Assembly (NCBI RefSeq): GCF_040702995.1
Contig: NZ_CP159992.1
Coordinates: 2,815,501-2,879,500, forward strand
Length of the DNA stretch: 64,000 bases
Direction of reading: 5' to 3'
Source: Paenibacillus sp. AN1007
GTDB lineage: Bacteria; Bacillota; Bacilli; Paenibacillales; Paenibacillaceae
The notes below the pieces were generated by a model. The model was not told the DNA's origin and did not search any database. It saw only the letters and a list, made by a program, of their open reading frames with translations. The position numbers and the translations under genes are program-made. How positions within the stretch are numbered: the stretch's first letter is position 1; each line of letters begins with the position of its first letter. This document shows positions 16,081 to 23,863 of the stretch, one piece after another.

Positions 16081-17368
16081 CTGTATTGAATGGAAGAACA
16101 ACCATGTTATTAAACGAGCCCTGTCCCTGCTCAATCGTCATATGTCCTCCATATTTGCTGCAGATCCTCGATATGTTGGTTAGACCAAAGCCATGAAATT
16201 CCGAATCCGACTTATCACTCCTCAAGCCCGGTGCGGGTTGTACTGCGTGATTCATAACCTGAATTACCAGAGCTGAAGCTGTAGAATGGATAGATATTAA
16301 CATATAGCGATCTTCGGCAATTCGCACTTTCTTGGATGCTTCAACAGCATTGTCCAGGATGTTTCCAAGCACAACACACAGGTCGTATCGTTCAATGCCT
16401 ACATGCTGGGAATGGAGCTGAATGCGCGTATCGACTCGAATTCCGTTTGCCTGTCCAACAGCCAGTGTATTGGTAACCAAAGCATCAATAACCAGATTAC
16501 CACTATTCACGCGTTGGTAAGCATGCTCGATGGTGTTCAAGGTAACGTGCATATGCTCTGTTGCTGCTGCCAATTCATTACGCTGCACACATTCTTCAAT
16601 ATATAGAAACTGCTGATTGATATCGTGAATAATGCTTTTAATACTCTTGAAACTGTGTACGGTCTTCTCATAATTGGCATCCTGATAATCCATCTGCCGC
16701 TGCAGTTGTTCATTCTCGTGCGCAAGCTGGGCTTTCTCTACGATATTATCGAATACATAGACAATGAATACATTGAGAAAGAGCGAGCCCAACACTGAAA
16801 AAATGTAATAAATATTTTTCTCGCTGTAGATCGAAATGACATTAATCTGGTACACCGTAATCGCCGTTACGATTAGAAACAACAAATATGACCGATAATG
16901 CACCGCAAAGCTCATGCGTTTGGCAATCAGATGAACAATGGGAATAACAATAAACATGATACTGCATCCGAGCAGTAGAACTTTGGAGAACAGCCATATA
17001 GCTTCCGTGCCATAGACAGCCTCTTTCAGGTAATCAATGCCGTCAATCACGCTGAAAACATAAATTGAAATGACATTCACCGTGGTCAGCAGTGCTGCAT
17101 ACATCACCGTAAACATGATCTTCAATTTTAATTCTGCCCGGTAGGATTGCGCCAAAGTAAAGATAAAGATCAATGCTATTACAGTCGAAAAAACAGAAGG
17201 TAATCGCACAGCCAAATAAAAGAAATCCAGCAGCATAAACACAGTGAAATAGATCGTTCTGCGAGGTTTGCGCCGGGACTTCCCCAGTACAGAATCAAAA
17301 TAATAATTCGCTTGAAAGGTCATGAGCAGCGTCAACAAAAGGACGGGCACCAGATGCAGGAAGTTCAT
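16070..17368 (-). CDS. AgrC-like (GHKL) sensor histidine kinase
   Basis: Membrane sensor kinase of the HPK10 group. About the first 220 residues contain six or seven hydrophobic spans. A cytoplasmic helical linker follows, then the phosphoacceptor region (SIKSIIHDINQQFLYIEECV, His near residue 250) and a GHKL ATPase domain with N-box CVVLGNILDNAVEASKK and glycine box GFGLTNISRICSKYGG. Partners of this type usually sense peptides (AgrD-like), but no agrB or agrD is present here. It starts one base after the stop of the LytTR regulator, so the two are co-transcribed, and ends in a terminator. Confidence 0.9.
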   Translation of the reverse strand: MNFLHLVPVLLLTLLMTFQANYYFDSVLGKSRRKPRRTIYFTVFMLLDFFYLAVRLPSVFSTVIALIFIFTLAQSYRAELKLKIMFTVMYAALLTTVNVISIYVFSVIDGIDYLKEAVYGTEAIWLFSKVLLLGCSIMFIVIPIVHLIAKRMSFAVHYRSYLLFLIVTAITVYQINVISIYSEKNIYYIFSVLGSLFLNVFIVYVFDNIVEKAQLAHENEQLQRQMDYQDANYEKTVHSFKSIKSIIHDINQQFLYIEECVQRNELAAATEHMHVTLNTIEHAYQRVNSGNLVIDALVTNTLAVGQANGIRVDTRIQLHSQHVGIERYDLCVVLGNILDNAVEASKKVRIAEDRYMLISIHSTASALVIQVMNHAVQPAPGLRSDKSDSEFHGFGLTNISRICSKYGGHMTIEQGQGSFNNMVVLPFNTDNV

Positions 17369-17369
17369 C

Positions 17370-18110
17370 TTACTGCACCCTCATAATCATATATTTGGTG
17401 TACGTATCCTTAACTTCTTTGATTTTGGAACGACCTATGGGTAATGAGGTCCCATCCAGCATCGTGACTTGTGTACCCGTGAACTTGTGTACATGCATCA
17501 GATTGATCAGGACGGATCGGTGAATCTGCATAAAACCGTGCTCTTTCAGCGCTCGAGCGTAGGCCGATATAATACCTTTTGTTTCATAAGAGTTATCATG
17601 AGTGATCACCTTTAGCTTATTTTTAACCGTAAGGCTTTTGATGACCTCAATCCATAAAATATCTTCATATTTCAGCATCAAATCATCGTAATCCGATTTA
17701 ATTACCATATACTTTTTATCCATAGCTTGAAAATACTGATGGAGCTTGATCAGCTTCTCTTCCAGGATGCTTGTCTGGATCGGCTTAATCAAATATTGAA
17801 ACGTCATGACATCAAAACTTTGAACCATATACTCGGGATAACTAGTTAGAAACATGATCTGTACATCCAAGATCTTTAATTTTCTGATTTCATTGGCCGT
17901 CTGTATCCCATTTAACCCACCCATCTCTACATCCAGAATGATGAGGTGAAACGCCTCTCTCTGATCCTCATAGTGTGCCAAAAGTTGTTCTCCTGAACTG
18001 AACATGGTGATCTGAAACTCGATATTGGTTTTGAGCGAGAACGAAGTCAGCATATGCCTTACCAATTCTCGCTGCTGCTCGTCGTCATCACATATCGCTG
18101 CATGATACAT
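17370..18110 (-). CDS. LytTR-type response regulator (AgrA-like)
   Basis: Cytoplasmic DNA-binding response regulator partnered with the adjacent kinase. The receiver domain opens with ICDDDEQQRELV; the phospho-aspartate is in LIILDVEMGGLNG and the conserved lysine in YLIKPIQ. The C-terminal LytTR domain contains HGFMQIHRSVLINLMHV and GTSLPIGRSK. LytTR proteins bind pairs of 9-bp direct repeats 12 bp apart; exactly such a pair lies about 85 bases upstream of this gene at 18193-18222, implying autoregulation. 246 residues is standard. Confidence 0.93.
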   Translation of the reverse strand: MYHAAICDDDEQQRELVRHMLTSFSLKTNIEFQITMFSSGEQLLAHYEDQREAFHLIILDVEMGGLNGIQTANEIRKLKILDVQIMFLTSYPEYMVQSFDVMTFQYLIKPIQTSILEEKLIKLHQYFQAMDKKYMVIKSDYDDLMLKYEDILWIEVIKSLTVKNKLKVITHDNSYETKGIISAYARALKEHGFMQIHRSVLINLMHVHKFTGTQVTMLDGTSLPIGRSKIKEVKDTYTKYMIMRVQ

Positions 18111-18153
18111 CCCATCCCGCCTTTCCTGCGCGCAAGCCTTTATTTATTTTTCT

Positions 18154-18222
18154 AATATACTATCTTATCAAGTAAAGCTGTATAGAAATGGGTTGAAATG
18201 CTCTTACAGCGCCTTGAAATGC
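18154..18222 (-). promoter_or_regulatory. LytTR operator and promoter of the kinase-regulator operon
   Basis: Two exact 9-bp repeats, TTGAAATGC at 18193-18201 and 18214-18222, are spaced by exactly 12 bp (21-bp period). Read on the minus strand as GCATTTCAA they resemble the ComE half-site aCAnTTcaG. A TATATT -10 candidate at 18154-18159 places the repeats at about -46 to -75, a usual activator position. Confidence 0.65.
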
Positions 18223-18322
18223 ATCCAAATCTGTTATCCTATCCACTGGATGTTTTGAATGGACCCAACTTTCTGGAAATGTGAAGACCGATTGATACTG
18301 ATTCAAGCATCTCCTGTAATTC

Positions 18323-18356
18323 AAAAAAACGACTGACCAAGAATGGTCAGTCGTTT
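18323..18356 (-). terminator. Terminator of the lipase gene
   Basis: Perfect 11-bp stem (ACGACTGACCA and complement) with a four-base loop, followed by seven U on the minus strand. Confidence 0.9.
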
Positions 18357-18378
18357 CATAAGTGTAGATTCTCTACAG

Positions 18379-18984
18379 CTATTCTATTAGTGCCGCTTTG
18401 ATCAACGCATTTACTCTGGAGTTAAACAGCAGCCCAATATGCGTTACCAGATTAACAGAAATATTGTTTGCCCCGTCTAAACGGGACAAAACCGGTGAGA
18501 CAATGGTATCACTTGTTGAATAGATCGAAGTAACTGTAACGCCGCTCGGCGCTCTGCTTGTTGTCAAGCGATTAGCCCCACCCAGCGTAATGAGCTTATC
18601 TACTTTGTCAGCGCCTCCACGGTTCAATATGTAATACAGGCTGTTCGCACCGCCCATACTGTGTGCGACGATATGGACTTTGGAATGACCCGTTTGGCGA
18701 AGTACATCATCCACAAAGCGACTGATCGCTGCGGAATTCAACAGTTGATTCCCTGCCTTGCTTGGAAGATCGATGGCGAACAACTCTTCCCTTGACCATC
18801 CCTCACCGCGCAGATATCTCTCAATGGCCAAAAAATTGCTGTCCGAACCTGTTAATCCATGAACAAATACGATTGGAGTGCGTGCCGTTGCAGCAGAAGC
18901 CTTCATATTCTGCCCAATGCCAGGTAAAGTAAAAGCAAGGATCATACTCATGAAAACCATCAGCAGCAGCCTAGACTTTCTCAA
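18379..18984 (-). CDS. Secreted small triacylglycerol lipase (subfamily I.4, LipA-like)
   Basis: Minimal alpha/beta-hydrolase lipase secreted to hydrolyse acylglycerols. The signal peptide MRKSRLLLMVFMSMILAFTLPG ends around AASA (about residue 32). The mature part opens with PIVFVHGLTGS; nucleophile motif AHSMGG (the bacillary alanine-for-glycine variant), aspartate in YSTSDTIVSP, and histidine in VTHIGLL complete the triad. 201 residues is close to B. subtilis LipA (212). The start is TTG at 18984: AGGAGG lies ten bases upstream and an in-frame TGA blocks any earlier start. Monocistronic with its own terminator. Confidence 0.93.
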   Translation of the reverse strand: MRKSRLLLMVFMSMILAFTLPGIGQNMKASAATARTPIVFVHGLTGSDSNFLAIERYLRGEGWSREELFAIDLPSKAGNQLLNSAAISRFVDDVLRQTGHSKVHIVAHSMGGANSLYYILNRGGADKVDKLITLGGANRLTTSRAPSGVTVTSIYSTSDTIVSPVLSRLDGANNISVNLVTHIGLLFNSRVNALIKAALIE

Positions 18985-19154
18985 ATCAAATCATCCTCCT
19001 GTAAAATGAGATATCCATATTCTACAAGGTATAATTTGGAAATAAAATGGAGCTTTAGTCTCATTTTCCCAGAAGAATCATTTGGAGTAATTATTATTAT
19101 TGTGACAGTCTAAATCGATTCCGCCTTCTTTTCTTCATGCCTTCTGAAGGCTGC

Positions 19155-19463
19155 CTATCCCTCCACGATATCGCCATGCAGGTGAGAAGCTGCTTCCATC
19201 ATCACTGGAACGATGGCCTCATTTGAAATCGCAGCGTATAACTCTCCCATATATAAACGAAACGGAAATTGCTGTCCTTCATGCTCCCACATAAAGAAAT
19301 CTCCTTGAATGGTCATCGTACTCTCCGCTCTAACGATATGAAGTTCCGTGGAATACGTAAAATCTGGTCTGGATGCAAAATAAGCTTTGCATTCCTCTAA
19401 TGAAATGCTCTGTTCGGGGTTATTCTCCTGCATGGATCTGGTAATTTTGAAGCGCTGATTCAT
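19155..19463 (-). CDS. Hypothetical 102-residue protein
   Basis: Small soluble acidic protein, not recognised. GGAGG lies eight bases before the ATG, so translation is credible. Predicted alternating beta-strands (MTIQGDFFMWEHEGQQFPFRLYMGELYAAIS) end in a short helix. It has no signal peptide. Its neighbours (lipase, lysine-poor proteins) do not suggest a role. Confidence 0.6.
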   Translation of the reverse strand: MNQRFKITRSMQENNPEQSISLEECKAYFASRPDFTYSTELHIVRAESTMTIQGDFFMWEHEGQQFPFRLYMGELYAAISNEAIVPVMMEAASHLHGDIVEG

Positions 19464-19667
19464 TTTTCAAACCTCCAACATCGATTGTTTAGTACTCTTC
19501 ATGCTGCGACAACATATTTTCTCATTCCATCCCCCTCATGTCAAAGGACTGAAACTCAACCTGCTCTCTGATGCAGTCTCTTAATTTTTTCTGTGCTAAG
19601 CGCTCGTCCATGCGAACCAGTGAATGTTGAATATAGTATCCTATCTGATCGCTTAGGAGGGATTTAT

Positions 19668-20093
19668 ATGACCAAGCTTCTTGATGCAAGGGTATCGCTG
19701 AATGCCGCTCTGTTCAATTCCATTGCTATCCCTATTCCAGTCATTAATACACCTCAATTATTTGCTCAGATCGGGTTAATCACTGCGGGTGCAGGCCCTA
19801 ATCCGAGAGTGTCTTTGAAAGGCACAATTACGGTGCAGCTTCCACTGGCTCTTTTCCAAGTCAGAATTACGATTGTAAGAGGTACACTCCCGACTGATCC
19901 ACTCGTTTATTCCGCCAACCATACTTATGGTCTGGGCGGATTGCTTGTACCGGAAGTCATCATGTTTTCTGCCAATGATTATAATCCGCCTGTAACTCCG
20001 CAGATAACCTATACTGCATTTATCACCACCAATCTGCTGGGTACCGTCCGGGTCGGTCCTGAAAGTTTCGACGGATTTATCGTTTCGGATTAA
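19668..20093 (+). CDS. Hypothetical lysine-poor beta-rich protein
   Basis: 141-residue protein of unknown function. The ATG at 19668 follows TTAGGAGGG at a proper distance; an upstream in-frame ATG at 19593 lacks an RBS. The sequence is rich in Thr, Val, Ile, Pro and Gly, has only two lysines, no cysteine and no signal peptide. The alternating hydrophobic pattern suggests a compact beta-sandwich, as seen in spore-surface or exosporium jelly-roll proteins. It converges on the sialidase-like operon, whose proteins share the odd composition. Spore-surface location is an inference. Confidence 0.6.
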   Translation: MTKLLDARVSLNAALFNSIAIPIPVINTPQLFAQIGLITAGAGPNPRVSLKGTITVQLPLALFQVRITIVRGTLPTDPLVYSANHTYGLGGLLVPEVIMFSANDYNPPVTPQITYTAFITTNLLGTVRVGPESFDGFIVSD

Positions 20094-20110
20094 ACAAATG
20101 CGTACACGGC

Positions 20111-20163
20111 CTAATCCCCATACCTGTGACCCGTACTTTGAACAAGAACAGGTATGGGGTTAG
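20111..20163. repeat. Inverted repeat between convergent genes
   Basis: 12-bp perfect arms (CCCCATACCTGT at 20116-20127 and ACAGGTATGGGG at 20148-20159) plus a bulged extension, with a 20-base loop. No U-tract follows on either strand, so it is a stable transcript end or barrier rather than a classic terminator. Confidence 0.55.
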
Positions 20164-20182
20164 TTCGTTAGTAGGGATGATG

Positions 20183-21415
20183 TTAATTCCCGAAATAAAC
20201 ATCCAGCTTGCCCGTCGGTGGCGTGGTTGCCATCCATACCGCAGCCAGATTATCCGGAGCATATGTAGCGGCTGTAATGTAATCGCCAATGAGAACGGTC
20301 GGCACTGGAGATATACCGTTAGGATTGAAGGACGTCGTTGTTAGACGCCGGTTGCTGAAGCTCGCCCCTCCATCAAAGGACTCTGCAGCGAATACATCCA
20401 ACAGAAACCCGTCAATTCGATTGCTGTAATAGATTACCCGAATCGTTCCCGCGAATGGAGAAACGGTGATGGCCGGAAAAAAGTTCTGCGTACCTGGCGG
20501 TGCTGCCGTAATGCTTATCGGATCAGACCACAGAAGCCCATCGGGAGATTCACACAGAAGTACGTCGGTATACCCAGCGCGAGCGTCATTCCACACCGCA
20601 TACAAAGTTCCGCTGTTTGGACCAATGGATATATCGGCAGCCAAACTCAGATTGGTCTGCACTCGGAAATTATAATTAGGCACAGGCAGAGGTGATGGCG
20701 AAGGCACAACGGAGCTAATAAAGGTGGACTGTCGTTCGATCGGCGGCTGATAATTGATTCCTCCATCGTAAGATATACGCAGTAATGCTGAAGGGCTGGC
20801 TGGTCCTGTAATGATATAACCCGCATAGACCTCGCCAGAGAAACCAACCGCCAAGGCTGCGCGATCATGGATACCTCGGGGATTCGATTGTCGATCGGGG
20901 GGTTCCCACGTGATTCCTTGATCTACAGATCTTTGAGTGAAAATAGCAGAAGAAGTTGTAGCAAGCGGGGTATAGCCTACATACGCATGACCCCGATATG
21001 GACTGCCAGGGGAGCGGTCTACAGCAATGAAAGGTTCATCATTATGCACGATGGTTCCAAACCCCAGCTGCACAATGACCGGAGGCTGAAACGTAGCCCC
21101 ATCATCGAAGGAAGTATAGCTCACAATCGTTCCGTCATTGATTCCGTTAAATGCATGGACTGTAACGATAAATGTACTTGGAAACGTATAGTCGATGGTA
21201 GGAGCTTCCGCTCCTGAATAGCCTGCGGGTTGAGGAAGAACAGTAGTTGACCAGCTATTCCCCCCGTCGATAGAACGATAAAAACCTGTTAATGTTGGTC
21301 CAGTGCTTGTATCCACAGCAACAACACACATGATATTCGGATTTAAAATATTGACTGCGATAGAAGGTTCGAATTGATTGCCACCCAAAGCACCGGTAAT
21401 ATTCACAACGACCAA
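20183..21415 (-). CDS. Sialidase-superfamily beta-propeller protein with Asp boxes
   Basis: 410-residue protein with at least six Asp-box-like motifs (SIDGGNSW, SFDDGATF, SVDQGITW, SYDGGINY, SPDGLLW, SFDGGASF) at blade-like spacing, indicating a six-bladed sialidase/BNR propeller. No clear sialidase arginine triad or FRIP motif is visible, so enzymatic activity is doubtful; binding or structural roles are equally likely. The start is TTG at 21415 with AGGTGA six bases upstream. There is no signal peptide, which is odd for a sialidase-like protein, and only one lysine in 410 residues. It follows the 122-residue gene by 20 bases and is presumably co-transcribed. Confidence 0.75.
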   Translation of the reverse strand: MVVVNITGALGGNQFEPSIAVNILNPNIMCVVAVDTSTGPTLTGFYRSIDGGNSWSTTVLPQPAGYSGAEAPTIDYTFPSTFIVTVHAFNGINDGTIVSYTSFDDGATFQPPVIVQLGFGTIVHNDEPFIAVDRSPGSPYRGHAYVGYTPLATTSSAIFTQRSVDQGITWEPPDRQSNPRGIHDRAALAVGFSGEVYAGYIITGPASPSALLRISYDGGINYQPPIERQSTFISSVVPSPSPLPVPNYNFRVQTNLSLAADISIGPNSGTLYAVWNDARAGYTDVLLCESPDGLLWSDPISITAAPPGTQNFFPAITVSPFAGTIRVIYYSNRIDGFLLDVFAAESFDGGASFSNRRLTTTSFNPNGISPVPTVLIGDYITAATYAPDNLAAVWMATTPPTGKLDVYFGN

Positions 21416-21435
21416 ACGACTTCACCTCTATTCTT

Positions 21436-21804
21436 TTATGGAATGTTTGTGAAACGGTCTATTAATGTCATCTCTGATTGAAGAACTCGCTGTATAATCT
21501 GGCCTGTAGAATCCACGCCATAAACATGAATCACGGTACTGGTCGCACTGAAATAATCACTCTGCACCTCGAAAAATGCAGCATTAACCAGTGGATAGAT
21601 GAGCGTTCTCGTGGCTTGCGGTAAAATCTCAAATAAATCATGACCTATTGGAACTCGAGTCAATTGGGTTGTATCCCACCTGAAAACCTCCAACTCTACA
21701 CTGACAGGAGCATTGAGCGAATCGTTAATGCAGGTGACAATAAGCTGCGTAGATTGTGTCGGACCCGAAGTCGGGTTGTAAATAAAACCGGTGGAGTTCG
21801 GCAA
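21436..21804 (-). CDS. Hypothetical lysine-free protein, TTG start
   Basis: 122-residue protein with no recognised domain and no lysine at all. The frame is open up to 22077, but that part crosses the divergent promoter of the 21968 gene. The only good initiation site is TTG at 21804, with AAAGGAG nine bases upstream. The composition (Thr, Ser, Val, Ile, Gln) and lack of signal peptide match the two neighbouring lysine-poor proteins. It contains one beta-rich domain with FRWDTTQLTRVPIG and VIHVYGVDSTGQIIQRV. It is first gene of an operon with the Asp-box propeller. Function unknown. Confidence 0.6.
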   Translation of the reverse strand: MPNSTGFIYNPTSGPTQSTQLIVTCINDSLNAPVSVELEVFRWDTTQLTRVPIGHDLFEILPQATRTLIYPLVNAAFFEVQSDYFSATSTVIHVYGVDSTGQIIQRVLQSEMTLIDRFTNIP

Positions 21805-21885
21805 AAAGACACACTCCTTTCGCACAATATACTCCACTATATTTAAGATTAAGCTTGTGTTATGCCTACTCTCTGCTTTCTCGTA

Positions 21886-21914
21886 TTGGAACAATATGAA
21901 AATTTTGTTATGAT
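21886..21914 (+). promoter_or_regulatory. Sigma-A promoter of the stalk-GH18 gene
   Basis: TTGGAA (21886-21891), 17-bp spacer, TATGAT (21909-21914), 54 bases before the ATG at 21968. Confidence 0.5.
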
Positions 21915-21967
21915 AGATTTGCTTTATTTTGAATGATAGATTACTAGATTTCTGGAGGTAACTTACG

Positions 21968-23248
21968 ATGTTCATACAGCGTACTGGAAAAATCGCGGCA
22001 GCGGCCGTCATGGCATTGTCCATGATGAGCAGCATGCCTGCAGCCCAAACAAGCAGTCTATATGCAGCGCCTGCCATCTCCGTGCAGTTGGATCATGTTC
22101 CCCTAAAGTTTGATGCAGAACCGCGAATCGATCAGGGCGTCACCTATGTTCCCTTCCGTACCGTCGGAGAAGCACTTGGCATTGATATCAGCTGGAACAG
22201 CAAGACACAGACCGTAACCGCAGTTCATACGTCCATGGGAAAAACAACGAAAGTAACGCTTCAGGTGGGGAGTACAACAGCGACTGTCAATGGTGCCAAA
22301 GTAAAGCTTGCTGCGGCTCCGGTACAGCGGGAAGGACGTGTGCTCATTCCTCTCAGTTCGTTCAGCAGCCAGTTTGGTGTACGCACCGGATGGGATCAAA
22401 ACTCCAAGACGGTCTCCATGGTGTCACCACAACGGGAGATGCATCTCCGTGCATTCTATGCGGTAAAAGCCTATCACGAGATTGATCTGCTGCCCTCGAT
22501 GAATTCCGTTGCTTTTGGCTGGAGCCGTATTGATCGGGACGGTCGATTCACGCTTGAAGGAAAAGAATACCAGGTTCCAGCTGCCGCTGGTGAAGTAACG
22601 CCCAAATCCATCGTGGCTGACGCGGCCAGTCAGCACATCCAGCCCAGTCTGATGGTGTATGCTCTGGATGGCAATGGCGAATTAACCAAAGTGCTTAGTG
22701 ACGGCAGTTTACGACAACAATCCATAGAGGGGATTAAAGCGGCCGTTCAGGATTACGGTTTTGGCGGTGTGGTGCTTGACTTTGAAGGACTCGGTTTCAA
22801 ACTGGATGCGGCACAGCAGCAGCTGCTGCTGAATCAGTATGTGAAACAGCTTCGGGAATCACTGCCTCAACAGATTCAAATCTCACTAGCGGTTCCTCCG
22901 CTCAACAGCGCATACAAAGGATATGATTACAAAACACTTTCTTCCATAGCGGACGATCTTATTATTATGGCCTACCAGTATAATCCGGCAGGAACGAAAG
23001 CGCAGAATGCCGAACCAAACAGCTTGGTTGATCAGGCTGTTCAGCTTGCGCTGCAGACAGGTGCACCCAAAGAGAAATTACTGCTTGGCATCAGCATAAA
23101 TAGTGAGACCCCTGCATCAGTCGGGGACAAGCTCGGACTTGCTAAACGATACGATCTGAAGGGAGCAGCCTTCTGGCGGCTGGGTCTGTTCCGTACGTAC
23201 ACCAACGAAATGGAGTCCGCTGTACGTGCATCGGTAGTGAAGGAATAA
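21968..23248 (+). CDS. Secreted stalk-domain plus GH18-family glycosidase
   Basis: Exported protein, probably a peptidoglycan or spore-cortex N-acetylglucosaminidase. A signal peptide (MFIQRTGKIAAAAVMALSMM) precedes a copper-amine-oxidase N-like stalk domain (about residues 35-150; VTYVPFRTVGEALGIDISWN, VLIPLSSFSSQFGVRTGWD), a wall-associated module common in Paenibacillus. The C-terminal half is a GH18 barrel: the catalytic strand reads FGGVVLDFEGLG, retaining the acid/base glutamate, followed by SLAVPPLN and DDLIIMAYQYNP. It resembles the YdhD/YaaH cortex-lytic group, but no LysM domains are present. GGAGG precedes the ATG. Monocistronic. Confidence 0.87.
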   Translation: MFIQRTGKIAAAAVMALSMMSSMPAAQTSSLYAAPAISVQLDHVPLKFDAEPRIDQGVTYVPFRTVGEALGIDISWNSKTQTVTAVHTSMGKTTKVTLQVGSTTATVNGAKVKLAAAPVQREGRVLIPLSSFSSQFGVRTGWDQNSKTVSMVSPQREMHLRAFYAVKAYHEIDLLPSMNSVAFGWSRIDRDGRFTLEGKEYQVPAAAGEVTPKSIVADAASQHIQPSLMVYALDGNGELTKVLSDGSLRQQSIEGIKAAVQDYGFGGVVLDFEGLGFKLDAAQQQLLLNQYVKQLRESLPQQIQISLAVPPLNSAYKGYDYKTLSSIADDLIIMAYQYNPAGTKAQNAEPNSLVDQAVQLALQTGAPKEKLLLGISINSETPASVGDKLGLAKRYDLKGAAFWRLGLFRTYTNEMESAVRASVVKE

Positions 23249-23284
23249 GAGGCAGGTTCATCTCTGTTCGCTTTTTCTGAGTCT

Positions 23285-23319
23285 TGAATATGTATGCGGC
23301 AGGTGAATATGTATTCGGC
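23285..23319. repeat. Tandem 16-bp direct repeat
   Basis: TGAATATGTATGCGGC at 23285-23300 and TGAATATGTATTCGGC at 23304-23319 (15 of 16 identical, 19-bp period), downstream of the GH18 gene. Two ACATGT hexamers follow at once. Confidence 0.5.
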
Positions 23320-23354
23320 CAATAGACATGTAATGAACATGTGTAGATGAAAAT

Positions 23355-23395
23355 CAAGCACGTGCCCTTAACCATATGGGGTACGTGCTTGTTTG
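23355..23395 (+). terminator. Terminator of the stalk-GH18 gene
   Basis: CAAGCACGT/ACGTGCTTG arms extended by CCC/GGG pairs, followed by a short T-rich stretch. The U-tract is weak. Confidence 0.6.
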
Positions 23396-23546
23396 GTCCT
23401 GCCAGGATTTATATCATCCTCTTCATCTGTCTATTGTCTAATGTAACGTTACGATATCTACTGTAACTCCTCGTATTTTCTTACGTTTTCTTCACGATTT
23501 GTATTTCTACTCCTTGGTCTTCTTTCCCCTGCTGCCCTGATTCTCG

Positions 23547-23765
23547 CTACTTCATGACTTTATCGACACTGCCAAACAGAAGCTTGATCAGCTCACTTGG
23601 TCCTGGCAAACTGGGATCAATCAGCAGTAAGATGCCGATGACTGCACTTGCTGCGGTAATTCCGGCCAAGATGATCCGAGTTTTCTTCTCTCTGTACTGC
23701 TTCCATTCTACATATATGATCGCTGCAGCAAGCATCAGAATCCCCAGCATAGACGCTATTTTCAC
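23547..23765 (-). CDS. Small two-span membrane protein at the end of the ger operon
   Basis: 72-residue protein with two hydrophobic helices (MLGILMLAAAIIYVEW and IILAGITAASAVIGILLLI) joined by a basic loop, and a short amphipathic C-terminus. The start is GTG at 23765. It follows gerC by about 100 bases on the same strand. Small membrane subunits of similar size are known partners of some GerA-type receptors (GerD-independent, 2-TM proteins), so it may be an accessory receptor subunit; this is inferred from position. Confidence 0.6.
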   Translation of the reverse strand: MKIASMLGILMLAAAIIYVEWKQYREKKTRIILAGITAASAVIGILLLIDPSLPGPSELIKLLFGSVDKVMK

Positions 23766-23863
23766 GACTTATGACCTTCCTTCTATTCATCATTCCATCT
23801 CTGTTCTCCCCAGACTATAAAATGGAATTTGCATCCTGACCTTTCACTTTATCCGGTGATGGG

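Noticed and set aside
21805..21967. Sigma-E or sigma-K promoter for the lysine-poor operon
   Set aside because: A CATAACACA -10-like element exists, but no -35 element sits at the required distance.
21805..22077. N-terminal extension of the 122-residue lysine-free protein
   Set aside because: It would overlap the divergent promoter and coding start of the GH18 gene; a TTG with AAAGGAG at nine bases is the credible start.
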